Source: Henriciella sp. (GTDB lineage: Bacteria; Pseudomonadota; Alphaproteobacteria; Caulobacterales; Hyphomonadaceae). Taken from it: a DNA stretch of 64,000 bases. The notes under the pieces were generated by a model that saw nothing but the letters and a program-made list of their open reading frames with translations, searched no databases and was not told the DNA's origin. Shown here piece by piece: positions 51,363 to 61,497 of the stretch. How positions within the stretch are numbered: position 1 is the stretch's first letter; the number at the start of each line of letters is the position of its first letter. The DNA lies in NCBI GenBank assembly GCA_002733705.1, contig NVWP01000003.1, positions 1 to 64,000 of the forward strand, given 5' to 3'. The position numbers and the translations under genes are program-made.

Positions 51363-52206
51363 TCGCACCGGGTCGCATTCTTGTGACCGGGGGCACTGGC
51401 CGCTGGGGCAGGGCCTTGGGGCGGCTTGGCTGCCACGCCGTCGGGCGCGACCGGCTGGATATAACGGATGCTTCCAATATCACGGCTATGATCGAGCAGA
51501 CCGCACCTACGCTGGTCATTAACACAGCGGCATACACCGATGTAGACGGCGCCGAAGCGGAAACTGAACTTGCTCACCGTATAAATGCGCATGGCGCGGG
51601 GCGCTGGCGAGGCTCCGCTCTGTGGCGGGCATTCCGCTCATACATGTTTCAACCGATATGGTTCTCAGCGAAGGGCACCCCGACAAACCTGTCAATGAAG
51701 CCGCTCGGCGTCACCCGCTTAGGTTCATGGCGCGAGCAAGCTCGAAGGCGAAAAGCAGGTTCGCGCGGCAGGCGAGCGCCACTGTATTGTGCGAGTCAGC
51801 TGGCTTTTTTTCGAATGAGGGCGACAGCTTTATTTCAAAGATTCTGAATGAGTGGTTCAGCGTGCCGAACTCGATCTGGTCGATGACGAATATGGCCGCC
51901 CGACGCATGTGGATGACCTAGCTAAACACCTTCTTAGACTTGGAGAGTTGATCTCAAATGTCGAAGACGTCCCCTTCTTACTACATCTTGGACCGGGTCA
52001 TGCTGTTAGCCGCTATGGTTGGGCCGGTGTGCGGAAACGCCTTCCCGACGCCGGCCCGCCGTGCGCGTGGCGTCGTACTGGATACGACTCTCGCCGACGA
52101 TGTGATCGGAAAGATGCCAGCCTGGCGGCCTGCTAGCCGGGCCTGCGTCAAACATCGGGTTTCGCAACGACGTGAAACTCTGAGCTGGTTGGACCGAGAA
52201 TCTTAG
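51359..52206 (+). pseudogene. rfbD: rfbD (dTDP-4-dehydrorhamnose reductase) pseudogene
   Basis: It starts as RfbD: GRILVTGGTGRWGRALGRLG and LVINTAAYTDVDGAEAETEL. The frame then shifts at about 51600 (IPLIHVSTDMVL), about 51715 (GASKLEGEKQVRAAGERH), about 51810 in a T7 run, about 51855 (DEYGRPTHVDDLAKHLLRL), and about 52015 (FPTPARRARGVVLDTTL), ending at 52206. At least five indels make it non-functional. Partner genes rfbA and rfbB are not in the window. The loss of rhamnose synthesis is recent enough that similarity is still plain. Confidence 0.8.
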
Positions 52207-52235
52207 ACTGCGCGTTCAGACCCGTGCCGGTCCGA

Positions 52236-52484
52236 TTATAGTTGAAAGGGACTATCGCGCAAAACCCCAAACACGCTCGGACCCACCGCGAGCCTATTGC
52301 GAACGATATAATACCCTCGCTGACGTAATCGTGTCATCGCAGCGCGCACTGTATGCGGTTTCCACCCCAGAGCTGTAGCAAGCCTTATGATCGTTTCGCC
52401 TCGCTGCAGGAGATGCAGAAGCTTTTCAAGCTTGCTACCGGGCATGGGCGGTCGTTCAAAAAACAAGGTATGTGACGATGTCAT
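52236..52484 (-). CDS. DUF3489-like winged-helix protein
   Basis: An 82-residue protein with the DUF3489 pattern (KLEKLLHLLQRGETIIRLAT, then LGWKPHTVRAAMTRLRQRGY), a small DNA-binding-type domain common in phages and islands. ATG 52484 has a GGGAG site six bases upstream; a start at 52535 is less well supported. It is a lone gene between the rfbD remnant and a phage-type cluster. Role unknown. Confidence 0.65.
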   Translation of the reverse strand: MTSSHTLFFERPPMPGSKLEKLLHLLQRGETIIRLATALGWKPHTVRAAMTRLRQRGYYIVRNRLAVGPSVFGVLRDSPFQL

Positions 52485-52826
52485 CAACGACTCCCGATTT
52501 GTATCTTCAAAGAGGTCAGAGCATCGCCGAGACAAGCTCAGTATGAAGGCATGAAGCCGCCAGCGCTCACACCAAATGCCCTGTAGTGACGCTATGAAGG
52601 CTCAGCGTCGCCCTGAAGTCGAACACTTTCTAGCTTCGTAAACATCGCGGACGCGAACGCGCCGCTGCGAAGCTATTACCTGTCTAACGGCTCAGCGAAT
52701 AGGGATCCTCCGGCCCAAATTTTCAATCAATCCAGCAGATTTTGCAGACCACTCCAATGTCTTGACTGCACTCGGAAGCCGAGCACTGATCCGTCCACCA
52801 AAGATTGAAATAGAAAGGATGGACCC
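52485..52826. other. Gene-free stretch
   Basis: About 340 bases between the DUF3489-like gene and the phage-type cluster. I see no gene, RNA or repeat. It likely holds the promoters of both divergent units and decayed sequence. Confidence 0.4.
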
Positions 52827-53105
52827 ATGACATTACACGAAATTAGTAACGCACCTCGTCTTAAAACAAGCGGGTGCAGAATCATCGCCGCCCGGCTGCT
52901 CGATAGCATCAGGGAAGCAGAGACCAAGATGTGTCTAGCCATGAAACACGGCGTCTGGGCGGAGCCACAAGGCATCAGAGAACGGCACAATTCGCTGAAT
53001 GTGAGCCTGGACCTAATCGAGGATCATGTCGCAACGCTCCGGACGATCATCGAACAGTCAGAACCGGAGGCATCGAATTGCGGAGGACACGCCAATGCAG
53101 GGTAG
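52827..53105 (+). CDS. Small unknown phage-type protein
   Basis: A 92-residue hydrophilic, helical protein with AAAGGATGG before the ATG. It overlaps the next gene by 11 bases, so it is part of the exonuclease operon. No recognised domain. It may be an accessory replication or recombination factor. Confidence 0.5.
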   Translation: MTLHEISNAPRLKTSGCRIIAARLLDSIREAETKMCLAMKHGVWAEPQGIRERHNSLNVSLDLIEDHVATLRTIIEQSEPEASNCGGHANAG

Positions 53106-53877
53106 CATCTTCGAGGCCTTCGACATCGCCCACTTGTCCGCTTCATCCATCAATAAATGGACGGGCGATCGAGGCGCATGGGTCGCTCATTACATCTTCG
53201 GCCTCAAAGGAGAGGCAGGCCCCGCCGCCTGGCGTGGAGGCGCGGTCGAAGACGGACTGACAGCGCACGTTACAAGATCGCATGTCGACCCTCTGATCTA
53301 CGCATTGATGACCTTTGAGCGCGACGCCCAAGGCGATCTTGATGACGCCGTTGACAAGGAAAGAGCCCTTATTGTTCCAATGCTGGAACAAGCCATTAAT
53401 GCCTGGACGGTAGCCGAACTTGGCAGGCCCTCAACGCAGCAGATCCGCGTTGAAACCTGGTTGGACGGCGTCGATGCCCCCCTGATCGGCTTCGCCGATT
53501 ATTGTATGAACGGTTATTGCATAGATCTGAAAACGACGAAGGCACTTCCCTCTAAGCCTCGCTACGATCACGTGCTGCAAGCCGCAGGATATGCACATGC
53601 GCGCAAGGAGCAAAAGGCTTCCCTCCTTTATGTGACGGCGAAGAAGCACATCATCCACGAACTAGACTGCGAGCACATTGCTGAAGCTATTGGCGATCTC
53701 GCCCGGCGTGCTCGCGGCCTTCAAACTACCCTGAGGGCGGCATGGGCCGCTAGCGGTGGAGACGCAGAGCGCGCTCGATTACGACTGGCTGAAATGTGCC
53801 CTCCAAATATCGATACCTTTTACTGGAGCGACAGCGATTTAAACGTCGCTCGCTCCCAGATTGAAGCCTGGGCTTAG
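53095..53877 (+). CDS. PD-(D/E)XK exonuclease-like protein of a phage recombination module
   Basis: A 260-residue protein with a RecB-type nuclease core: GGAVEDGLTAH (Glu), IGFADYCMNGYCIDLKTTKA (Asp and DxK), and HVLQAAGYAHA (Gln-xxx-Tyr). This is the phage exonuclease/Cas4-like pattern. It may degrade DNA ends to create single strands for the neighbouring OB-fold-like protein. ATG 53095 with GAGGA upstream is the start. The gene order exonuclease-SSB-like-HNH resembles phage replication/recombination modules. Confidence 0.75.
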   Translation: MQGSIFEAFDIAHLSASSINKWTGDRGAWVAHYIFGLKGEAGPAAWRGGAVEDGLTAHVTRSHVDPLIYALMTFERDAQGDLDDAVDKERALIVPMLEQAINAWTVAELGRPSTQQIRVETWLDGVDAPLIGFADYCMNGYCIDLKTTKALPSKPRYDHVLQAAGYAHARKEQKASLLYVTAKKHIIHELDCEHIAEAIGDLARRARGLQTTLRAAWAASGGDAERARLRLAEMCPPNIDTFYWSDSDLNVARSQIEAWA

Positions 53878-53886
53878 GAGAAGCAA

Positions 53887-54624
53887 GTGCAATTACCAAA
53901 ACCCGACAATGTCAGCTTTAAAACGTGTCCGGCCGGTACGCATGTCGCGGTCTGCTATCGCTTCGTCGATCTCGGTACGCAGCGCTATCAGCACCCCGGT
54001 GGACCTCGTGATCAACACAAGGTGATGCTTTCTTGGGAACTGCCTGAGGCGCTTATCCAAGAGGGCGATTATGCAGGGGCGCCGTTCACTTTTCACCAGC
54101 AATACACTTGGTCGATGAACGAGAAAGCGACGCTTCGACGGCATCTCGAGAGCTGGCGAGGAATACCCTTTCGTGAAGAAGACTTTGGAGAAGACGGCTG
54201 CGATACGCGGGACCTCCTAGGCAAGCCTTGCATGCTCACACTAGCCCAGTCCTCGCAAAGCTTCCGGGCGTTCGTCAGTCTCCAAGGGATTTCTCGGCTG
54301 GAGAAAGGTAAACAACCGCCGGGTGTCCCCCACAATCCGATCACATACTTCTCAATGGATGCTACGCACATCGACATGGTGACCTTCGAGAGGCTGAGTG
54401 AAAAGGTAAAGGCGACGATCCAGAAATCGCCGGAGTACGAGAGACTGACCCGCGCTGTCCCAATGCGCATCTGGCAAGCGCACCCAGTAACCCATGCTAA
54501 GACACTCTACTCACGACACTCACAGTCCACACAGCCCGCTTCAGATGATCTGAGCTCTCGCGGCACGCCTTCGATCATTATGCCTGTGGCGAGGCGCCAG
54601 GCAACTTGCCAGGAGGTGGTTTGA
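53887..54624 (+). CDS. Phage OB-fold-like (DUF669-type) putative ssDNA-binding protein
   Basis: A 245-residue protein. Its first ~170 residues follow the pattern of a phage family found beside exonuclease genes: RFVDLGTQRYQHPGGPRDQH, KVMLSWELPEALIQEGDYAG and a YTWSMNEKATLRRHLESWRG motif. It likely binds ssDNA or assists recombination. It starts with GTG after AGGAG, 9 bases after the exonuclease. The C-terminal ~50 residues are Ser/Arg-rich and unconserved. Confidence 0.5.
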   Translation: MQLPKPDNVSFKTCPAGTHVAVCYRFVDLGTQRYQHPGGPRDQHKVMLSWELPEALIQEGDYAGAPFTFHQQYTWSMNEKATLRRHLESWRGIPFREEDFGEDGCDTRDLLGKPCMLTLAQSSQSFRAFVSLQGISRLEKGKQPPGVPHNPITYFSMDATHIDMVTFERLSEKVKATIQKSPEYERLTRAVPMRIWQAHPVTHAKTLYSRHSQSTQPASDDLSSRGTPSIIMPVARRQATCQEVV

Positions 54625-55109
54625 TGAGATCGACATCCTCCCCCGGAAAGGGGGCGGACGCCTCACTTGACTGGCACGAAGTGCCAGTTGGCGAGCGCTG
54701 CCGCCTGCAGCGCAATGAGAAGCGACAGCGATACAAGACGAGGCAAATGGGCCTGCCTGCACAGCCCGTCTCGATCGAAGCCTTATGGCTGGCACAAAAC
54801 GGAATGTGCGTCTGCAATGAATGTCGAGGTCATGTGCCGCTTGAGGTCGGTGACACGGTCATCGCGCATGAATATTTTCGTGCCGGAAAAAACTCGCCAG
54901 GGCACGTTCCGGCGAACGTTTCGCTTTGGCGGGCTGCATGCAATTCGCGCGAAGCTATCAAAGAGAATGTCGCTGTGAGAAAATCACGTAGGATGGGAGT
55001 ACGTGGTGACGGTATGGAGGATAAATCCTACGATCAGGCTAATCTCAGGCCTGATCCCTGGAGCAAGCGATTCAAGCGAAAGCTAAATGGGCAGGTGATC
55101 AGGCGATGA
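54624..55109 (+). CDS. HNH endonuclease-like protein
   Basis: A 161-residue basic protein with an HNH-type region (CVCNECRGHVPLEVGDTVIA, HEYFRAGKNSPGHVPANVSL, ACNSRE): a cysteine pair, His, Asn and a further Cys in the expected order. AGGAGGT sits just upstream and the ATG overlaps the preceding stop (ATGA). It could be a phage endonuclease acting in replication or packaging. The N-terminal 50 residues are charged and unknown. Confidence 0.65.
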   Translation: MRSTSSPGKGADASLDWHEVPVGERCRLQRNEKRQRYKTRQMGLPAQPVSIEALWLAQNGMCVCNECRGHVPLEVGDTVIAHEYFRAGKNSPGHVPANVSLWRAACNSREAIKENVAVRKSRRMGVRGDGMEDKSYDQANLRPDPWSKRFKRKLNGQVIRR

Positions 55110-55183
55110 TCGCCGGTAATGACTTAGCTGTTCGTCGATGGAGCATATCAACTTTTGGCGGCGGCCAAGAGGCATTGAACTGA
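55106..55183 (+). CDS. Possible 25-residue coupled ORF after the HNH gene
   Basis: An ATG inside the HNH stop region (ATGA) opens a 25-codon frame ending at TGA 55181-55183. It may be the start of the next phage gene truncated by deletion at the ugd boundary, or chance. There is no independent support. Confidence 0.25.
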   Translation: MIAGNDLAVRRWSISTFGGGQEALN

Positions 55184-55250
55184 CCACCTCTCCGCCGGTG
55201 CAGTAGGCTTCATTGCTACACCTGTGCTGTAACCTGCGCAAGCTCGGCCT

Positions 55251-56561
55251 TCACCGACCCGAACGCCCCACGCTGTAATAGTCGAACCCGCGCTTCTTCA
55301 TGTCTTCTGGCGAATAGATATTGCGCAGGTCCACGACGATATTGCTCTTCAGGTTCTCCTTGACGCGGCCAAAGTCGAGCGCGCGGAACTGGTCCCATTC
55401 GGTGATGATGACCATGGCATCTGCGCCATTGATCGCATCATAGGCGTTCTCGGCATAGTCGATACCGCTCATCAGCTTCCGCGCTTCATGCATGGCTTCC
55501 GGATCATAGGCGCGGACAGTTGCGCCAGCCTCGATCAGCGCGGGCACGATGTCGAGCGAAGGCGCATCGCGCATGTCGTCCGTATTCTGTTTGAAGGCGA
55601 GGCCGAGCACGCCGACCGTCTTGCCTTTCACATCGCCGCCCATCGCCTTGATGATCTTGTCGGCCATGGCGCGCTTGCGGGCGGCATTCACCTCGACCAC
55701 CGTATCGACGATCCGCACGGGGCAATTGTGCTCATTCGCCGTCTTGGTGAGGGCCAGCGTATCCTTCGGAAAACAGGAGCCGCCATAGCCGGGGCCCGCA
55801 TTCAGGAATTTGCGCCCGATCCGGCCATCGAGGCCAATACCGCGGGAGACTTCCTGCACATTCGCGCCCACTGCCTCGCAAAGGTCTGCCATCTCGTTGA
55901 TGAAGGTGATCTTCACGGCCAGGAAGGCGTTCGCCGCATATTTGATCAGCTCTGATGTGCGCCGGCTGGTGAACAGGATCGGCGTCTCATTGAGGAAGAG
56001 CGGGCGATACAGCTCGCGCATCACTTCGCGGGCGCGCTCGCTATCGGTGCCGACCACGACGCGGTCGGGGATCTTGAAGTCCTTGATGGCGGCGCCTTCG
56101 CGCAGGAATTCCGGGTTGGAGACCACAGCAAAGTCAGCATCCGGATTGGCCTGGCGGATGATCTCCTCAACCTCGTCGCCCGTGCCGACCGGAACAGTCG
56201 ACTTGGTCACGACGACGGTGAAGCCGTCCATCAGCTCGGCGATTTCCTTGGCGGCGGCATAGACATAGGAGAGGTCGGCATGGCCATCGCCGCGCCGCGA
56301 CGGTGTCCCCACCGCGATGAAGACCGCGTCGGCATCGGCAATCGCGTCCTTTGCCTCTGTCGTGAAGCTGAGGCGGCCTGCCTCAACATTCTGCGCGACG
56401 AGATCGTCCAGGCCGGGCTCATAGATCGGGATCTCACCCTGTTTCAGCCGGTCGATCTTGGAGGTGTCCTTGTCGACGCAGGTCACGACATGCCCGAAGT
56501 CGGCAAAACACGCCCCGCTTACCAGGCCCACATAGCCTGTCCCGATCATCGCTACGCGCAT
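55251..56561 (-). CDS. ugd: UDP-glucose 6-dehydrogenase
   Basis: A 436-residue enzyme with the NAD-binding start MRVAMIGTGYVGLVSGACFA, the catalytic-Cys motif GPGYGGSCFPKDTLAL, and the C-terminal domain (VLGLAFKQNTDDMRDAPSLD). It makes UDP-glucuronate from UDP-glucose, for polysaccharides. It lies in the decayed sugar-nucleotide locus with manC and a phosphomannomutase. Family length is normal. Confidence 0.95.
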   Translation of the reverse strand: MRVAMIGTGYVGLVSGACFADFGHVVTCVDKDTSKIDRLKQGEIPIYEPGLDDLVAQNVEAGRLSFTTEAKDAIADADAVFIAVGTPSRRGDGHADLSYVYAAAKEIAELMDGFTVVVTKSTVPVGTGDEVEEIIRQANPDADFAVVSNPEFLREGAAIKDFKIPDRVVVGTDSERAREVMRELYRPLFLNETPILFTSRRTSELIKYAANAFLAVKITFINEMADLCEAVGANVQEVSRGIGLDGRIGRKFLNAGPGYGGSCFPKDTLALTKTANEHNCPVRIVDTVVEVNAARKRAMADKIIKAMGGDVKGKTVGVLGLAFKQNTDDMRDAPSLDIVPALIEAGATVRAYDPEAMHEARKLMSGIDYAENAYDAINGADAMVIITEWDQFRALDFGRVKENLKSNIVVDLRNIYSPEDMKKRGFDYYSVGRSGR

Positions 56562-56712
56562 GCAAAACGTCCTGTATGCTGATTGCCGTCAGAAGTGGGC
56601 AATGGGTGCTAATTTTACGCGGCAAGGTCAAGTGAACCTCACCACTCATAGCTGGCTTGCAGCCATGGCCAGCTCGCCGGAAACGATTGCAGACGGCCTG
56701 GGGGCGCTGGAC

Positions 56713-58230
56713 TCAGACTTCCTGATTGTACGCGCCGACTTCCTCATGCTTGCCAAGGCGGGGTTTGACCTCCTTGTGGAAGAGGTCGCGCATGTCCTCA
56801 TCGGACTGCAGGCTCTCGACCACGACGACAAGTTCCGGCTTGTTCGACGAGGCGCGCACCAGGACCCATGAGCCATCGTCCAGCGTCACCCGTGCGCCAT
56901 TTACCGTATTCACATCGGCGACTTTGCGGCCGAGGATTTCCTTGCCCGCCATGCCCTCATATTCAGCGACCATCTTGTCCACCACGGCGTATTTCAGCTC
57001 ATCATCGCAGTGCGGCGACATGGTAAGCGAGGTATAGGCGATGCCCAGCTCTCCCTTCAGGTCTGCCATCGTCTTGTCAGGGTTGCGGTCCAGCATCTGC
57101 AGGATCGCGCCGGCCGCCACGATGCCATCGTCATAGCCAAGCCCGATGGGCGGGCGGAAGAAGAAATGGCCGGACTTCTCGAACCCGGCCAGCGCGCCGA
57201 GGTCCGTGGTGCGGCGTTTGATATAGGAATGGCCGGTCTTGTAGTAATCGACGCTGGAGCCGTTCTCCTTCAGCACGGGGTCTGTCTTGTAGAGGCCCGT
57301 CGACTTCACATCGACCACGAAATTCGCCCCCGGATGCACTTTTGAAAGGTCACGCGCCAGCATCAGGCCGATCTTGTCTGCGAAGATTTCATCGCCCGTA
57401 TTGTCCACGACGCCGCAACGGTCGCCATCGCCATCAAAACCCAGCGCGACATCGGCGCCAGTCTCCTTCACGGCTTTCGCCATTTCGTGAAGCATCTTGG
57501 AGTCTTCAGGGTTCGGATTGTATTTCGGGAAGGTGTTGTCGAGATCGCAGTCCATCTCGATCACTTCGGCGCCCATGGCCCGCAGGGCGTCCGGCGCGAA
57601 GGCGCCCGCCGTGCCATTGCCACAGGCCGCGATGACCTTGATCTTGCGCTTCAGCGAGATGCCTTCCGACAGTGATGCAATGTACTTCTCACGCATGCCG
57701 TCGACACGGAAGGCGCCGCCGCCTGCGCGGGGCTGGAAGTCCCCGTTCAGGACGATTTCCTTCAGGCGACCCATTTCATCAGGCCCGAAGGTCAGCGGCT
57801 TGTTGGCGCCCATCTTCACGCCGGTCCAGCCATTCTCATTATGGCTGGCGGTGACCATGGCGCAGCAATCGGCCTCCAGTTCGAACTGCGACCAGTAGAC
57901 CATGGGGCTAAGCGCAAGGCCGATATCCAGAACCTCGCAGCCGCCCGCGACGAGGCCCAGCTTCAGCGCGTTCTTGATCGGCAGCGAAATGGAGCGGAAG
58001 TCGTGGCCGGTGACGACCTTCGGCGTTACTCCCAGTTCATGGAACAGCGTCGCCATGCCAAGGCCGAGGGCTTCGGCCCCCAGAAGGTTGAGCTCTGGCG
58101 GCTTCTCACTGCCGGGAATTCCGAACCACCAGCGCGCATCATATTCGCGAAAGCCGGTCGGCTTCACCAGCGGCAGCGTCTCATATTCGATTGAATTGGG
58201 GGCAATGTCGGCGCGCGGTTTCGGCATCAT
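56713..58230 (-). CDS. Phosphomannomutase/phosphoglucomutase
   Basis: A 505-residue alpha-D-phosphohexomutase: phosphoserine motif MVTASHNENGWTGVKMG, metal loop GFDGDGDRCGVVD, sugar loop FEKSGHFFFRPP, and a phosphate-binding C-terminal domain (VRASSNKPELVVVVES). It interconverts hexose 1- and 6-phosphates, linking to manC (GDP-mannose) and ugd (UDP-glucuronate). ATG 58230 (or 58227) has a GGAG site upstream. Confidence 0.92.
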   Translation of the reverse strand: MMPKPRADIAPNSIEYETLPLVKPTGFREYDARWWFGIPGSEKPPELNLLGAEALGLGMATLFHELGVTPKVVTGHDFRSISLPIKNALKLGLVAGGCEVLDIGLALSPMVYWSQFELEADCCAMVTASHNENGWTGVKMGANKPLTFGPDEMGRLKEIVLNGDFQPRAGGGAFRVDGMREKYIASLSEGISLKRKIKVIAACGNGTAGAFAPDALRAMGAEVIEMDCDLDNTFPKYNPNPEDSKMLHEMAKAVKETGADVALGFDGDGDRCGVVDNTGDEIFADKIGLMLARDLSKVHPGANFVVDVKSTGLYKTDPVLKENGSSVDYYKTGHSYIKRRTTDLGALAGFEKSGHFFFRPPIGLGYDDGIVAAGAILQMLDRNPDKTMADLKGELGIAYTSLTMSPHCDDELKYAVVDKMVAEYEGMAGKEILGRKVADVNTVNGARVTLDDGSWVLVRASSNKPELVVVVESLQSDEDMRDLFHKEVKPRLGKHEEVGAYNQEV

Positions 58231-58275
58231 GAGCCAAAGTCTCCCTGGCAAATCTCTGATTGTCACTTGGCACAA

Positions 58276-58507
58276 TTAAGCGGCGGATGGCTAGAGGGCA
58301 GTCCAATTTGTGCCGGCGGCCCGCGCGCCTTATGGTTAATCCTGACGGTGTTAGATCGGCCTGAAACAGTATTTAAATAGTTCTACTATGAATAGATCAT
58401 ATTTGAATCACTAATAAACCCTTAATTCCATTGCGACTCCCTATAATCTGCTGTAACGGCAGGGTTTGAGGGCCACCTGCGGTGGCGAGGGTAGAGTATT
58501 CATCATC
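58276..58507. other. Noncoding gap with promoter-like signals upstream of a barrel remnant
   Basis: About 230 bases, AT-rich at 58350-58450. They contain a TATAAT hexamer (58442-58447), a CTAA-N7-TTAAT CtrA-like pair (58411-58426, 7 of 9), and a CCACC-TGC-GGTGG hairpin (58473-58485). It looks like an old promoter and leader of the truncated gene that follows. Confidence 0.35.
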
Positions 58508-58822
58508 ATGATTTCATATATTTCAGGTTGCAATTCTGCGACTAGCATGAAGGACTTGGCGGGGGCTATGGCTTCGGCACGACGGAGATCGGCGACGATC
58601 GCAACGGCCGGGTCGAGTCCGAGGCCAACACCATCTCCCTCTATGTCTCATGGCCGCTTCCGCCTCACCGCGGCCGGCTGGCTGACGGACTCGCTCAGCG
58701 GCGAGATCGGCACCGGCTATCTCTTTGCGAATGGCTGGATCGGCGCCCTCGACCTTGGCCTCGAGGCCGGCGAGGACACCCGCTACGGCACCGCCCGCCT
58801 CTCCGTGTCGAAGACCTTCTAG
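58508..58822 (+). pseudogene. Remnant of an outer-membrane beta-barrel gene (3' end)
   Basis: From 58564 one frame reads GYGFGTTEIGDDRNGRVESE and TISLYVSWPL, the start of a beta-barrel end. About 58652 it switches by +1 to RFRLTAAGWLTDSLSGEIGT and TRYGTARLSVSKTF, ending in Phe as outer-membrane barrels do. The large N-terminal part is absent. This suggests a big autotransporter- or adhesin-like gene that lost most of its body and picked up a frameshift. Confidence 0.65.
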
Positions 58823-58826
58823 ACCC

Positions 58827-59557
58827 CTAACTCTCCTGCGCTGGACCAGACCGGCGCAGGAAATTAGACATCCAGGCGCCGACAAGGGAATTGTCCACCG
58901 GCGTATCGAGGCTGCCGCAGGCGTCATCGACGCGCTCGGCGCTGAAGGCGGTGTTGCGGCGGACATTGTAGAGCGCGCAGCAAAAGCCCTGGCTGAATTC
59001 GGGGTGGCCCTGAAAACTGATCGCCGGGACACTGCCATAGTCGAGCACGGCATAGGGGCAGAAGTCGGAGCGTGCGACGACGCTGGCGCCGGGCGGCAGG
59101 CTCAGCACCTGATCCTGATGGCTGACGCCGAGCGAAAAAGTGTCGTCGGAGAAATCGCCCATCCAGTCCGGGCGCTCGCAGACATCATAGACATGGCGGC
59201 CAAGCCCCCAGCCCTTGTCAGACTTCTCGACCTTCGCGCCGAGGGCCTTCGCCACAGCCTGATGCCCGAAACAGACCCCGATCTGCGGCACGCCCTTGGC
59301 GGCGGCGCGCTGGATATAGTTGAGCAGCGGGTTCATCCAGTCATGAGCTTCATAGACCCCGGCCGCGGACCCGGTGACGAGAAGCGCATCAACCTCTTCC
59401 AGCTCTGGAAAGGGCGCGCCCTGGCTGATGGCGATGCTCTCACAGGTCAGGCCCGGCATGTGCGGGGAGATCAGCTCCTCAAACATGGCCGGGTAGCGCG
59501 GCCAGTCATCGCGGATCGCCTCTGGCGGCAGGCCGGTTTCGAGGATGGTGAGTTTCA

Positions 59558-59558
<1 letters not shown>
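58827..59558 (-). CDS. Class I glutamine amidotransferase-like protein
   Basis: A 243-residue GATase1 with the nucleophile elbow GVCFGHQAVAKALG (Cys ~97) and catalytic-His region ISFQGHPEFS. It resembles stand-alone GMP-synthase-like amidotransferases that hydrolyse gamma-glutamyl or similar compounds. The substrate is unknown. Its ATG overlaps the ABC exporter stop by one base, so the two are coupled. Confidence 0.88.
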
Positions 59559-61426
<1,868 letters not shown>

Positions 61427-61497
61427 GGCTCGCCCATGTGGCGCGGGACCTGTGGCCGCGCAAGCAGTGACGATGCCTTATTTTTCCTGCGGCCGGG

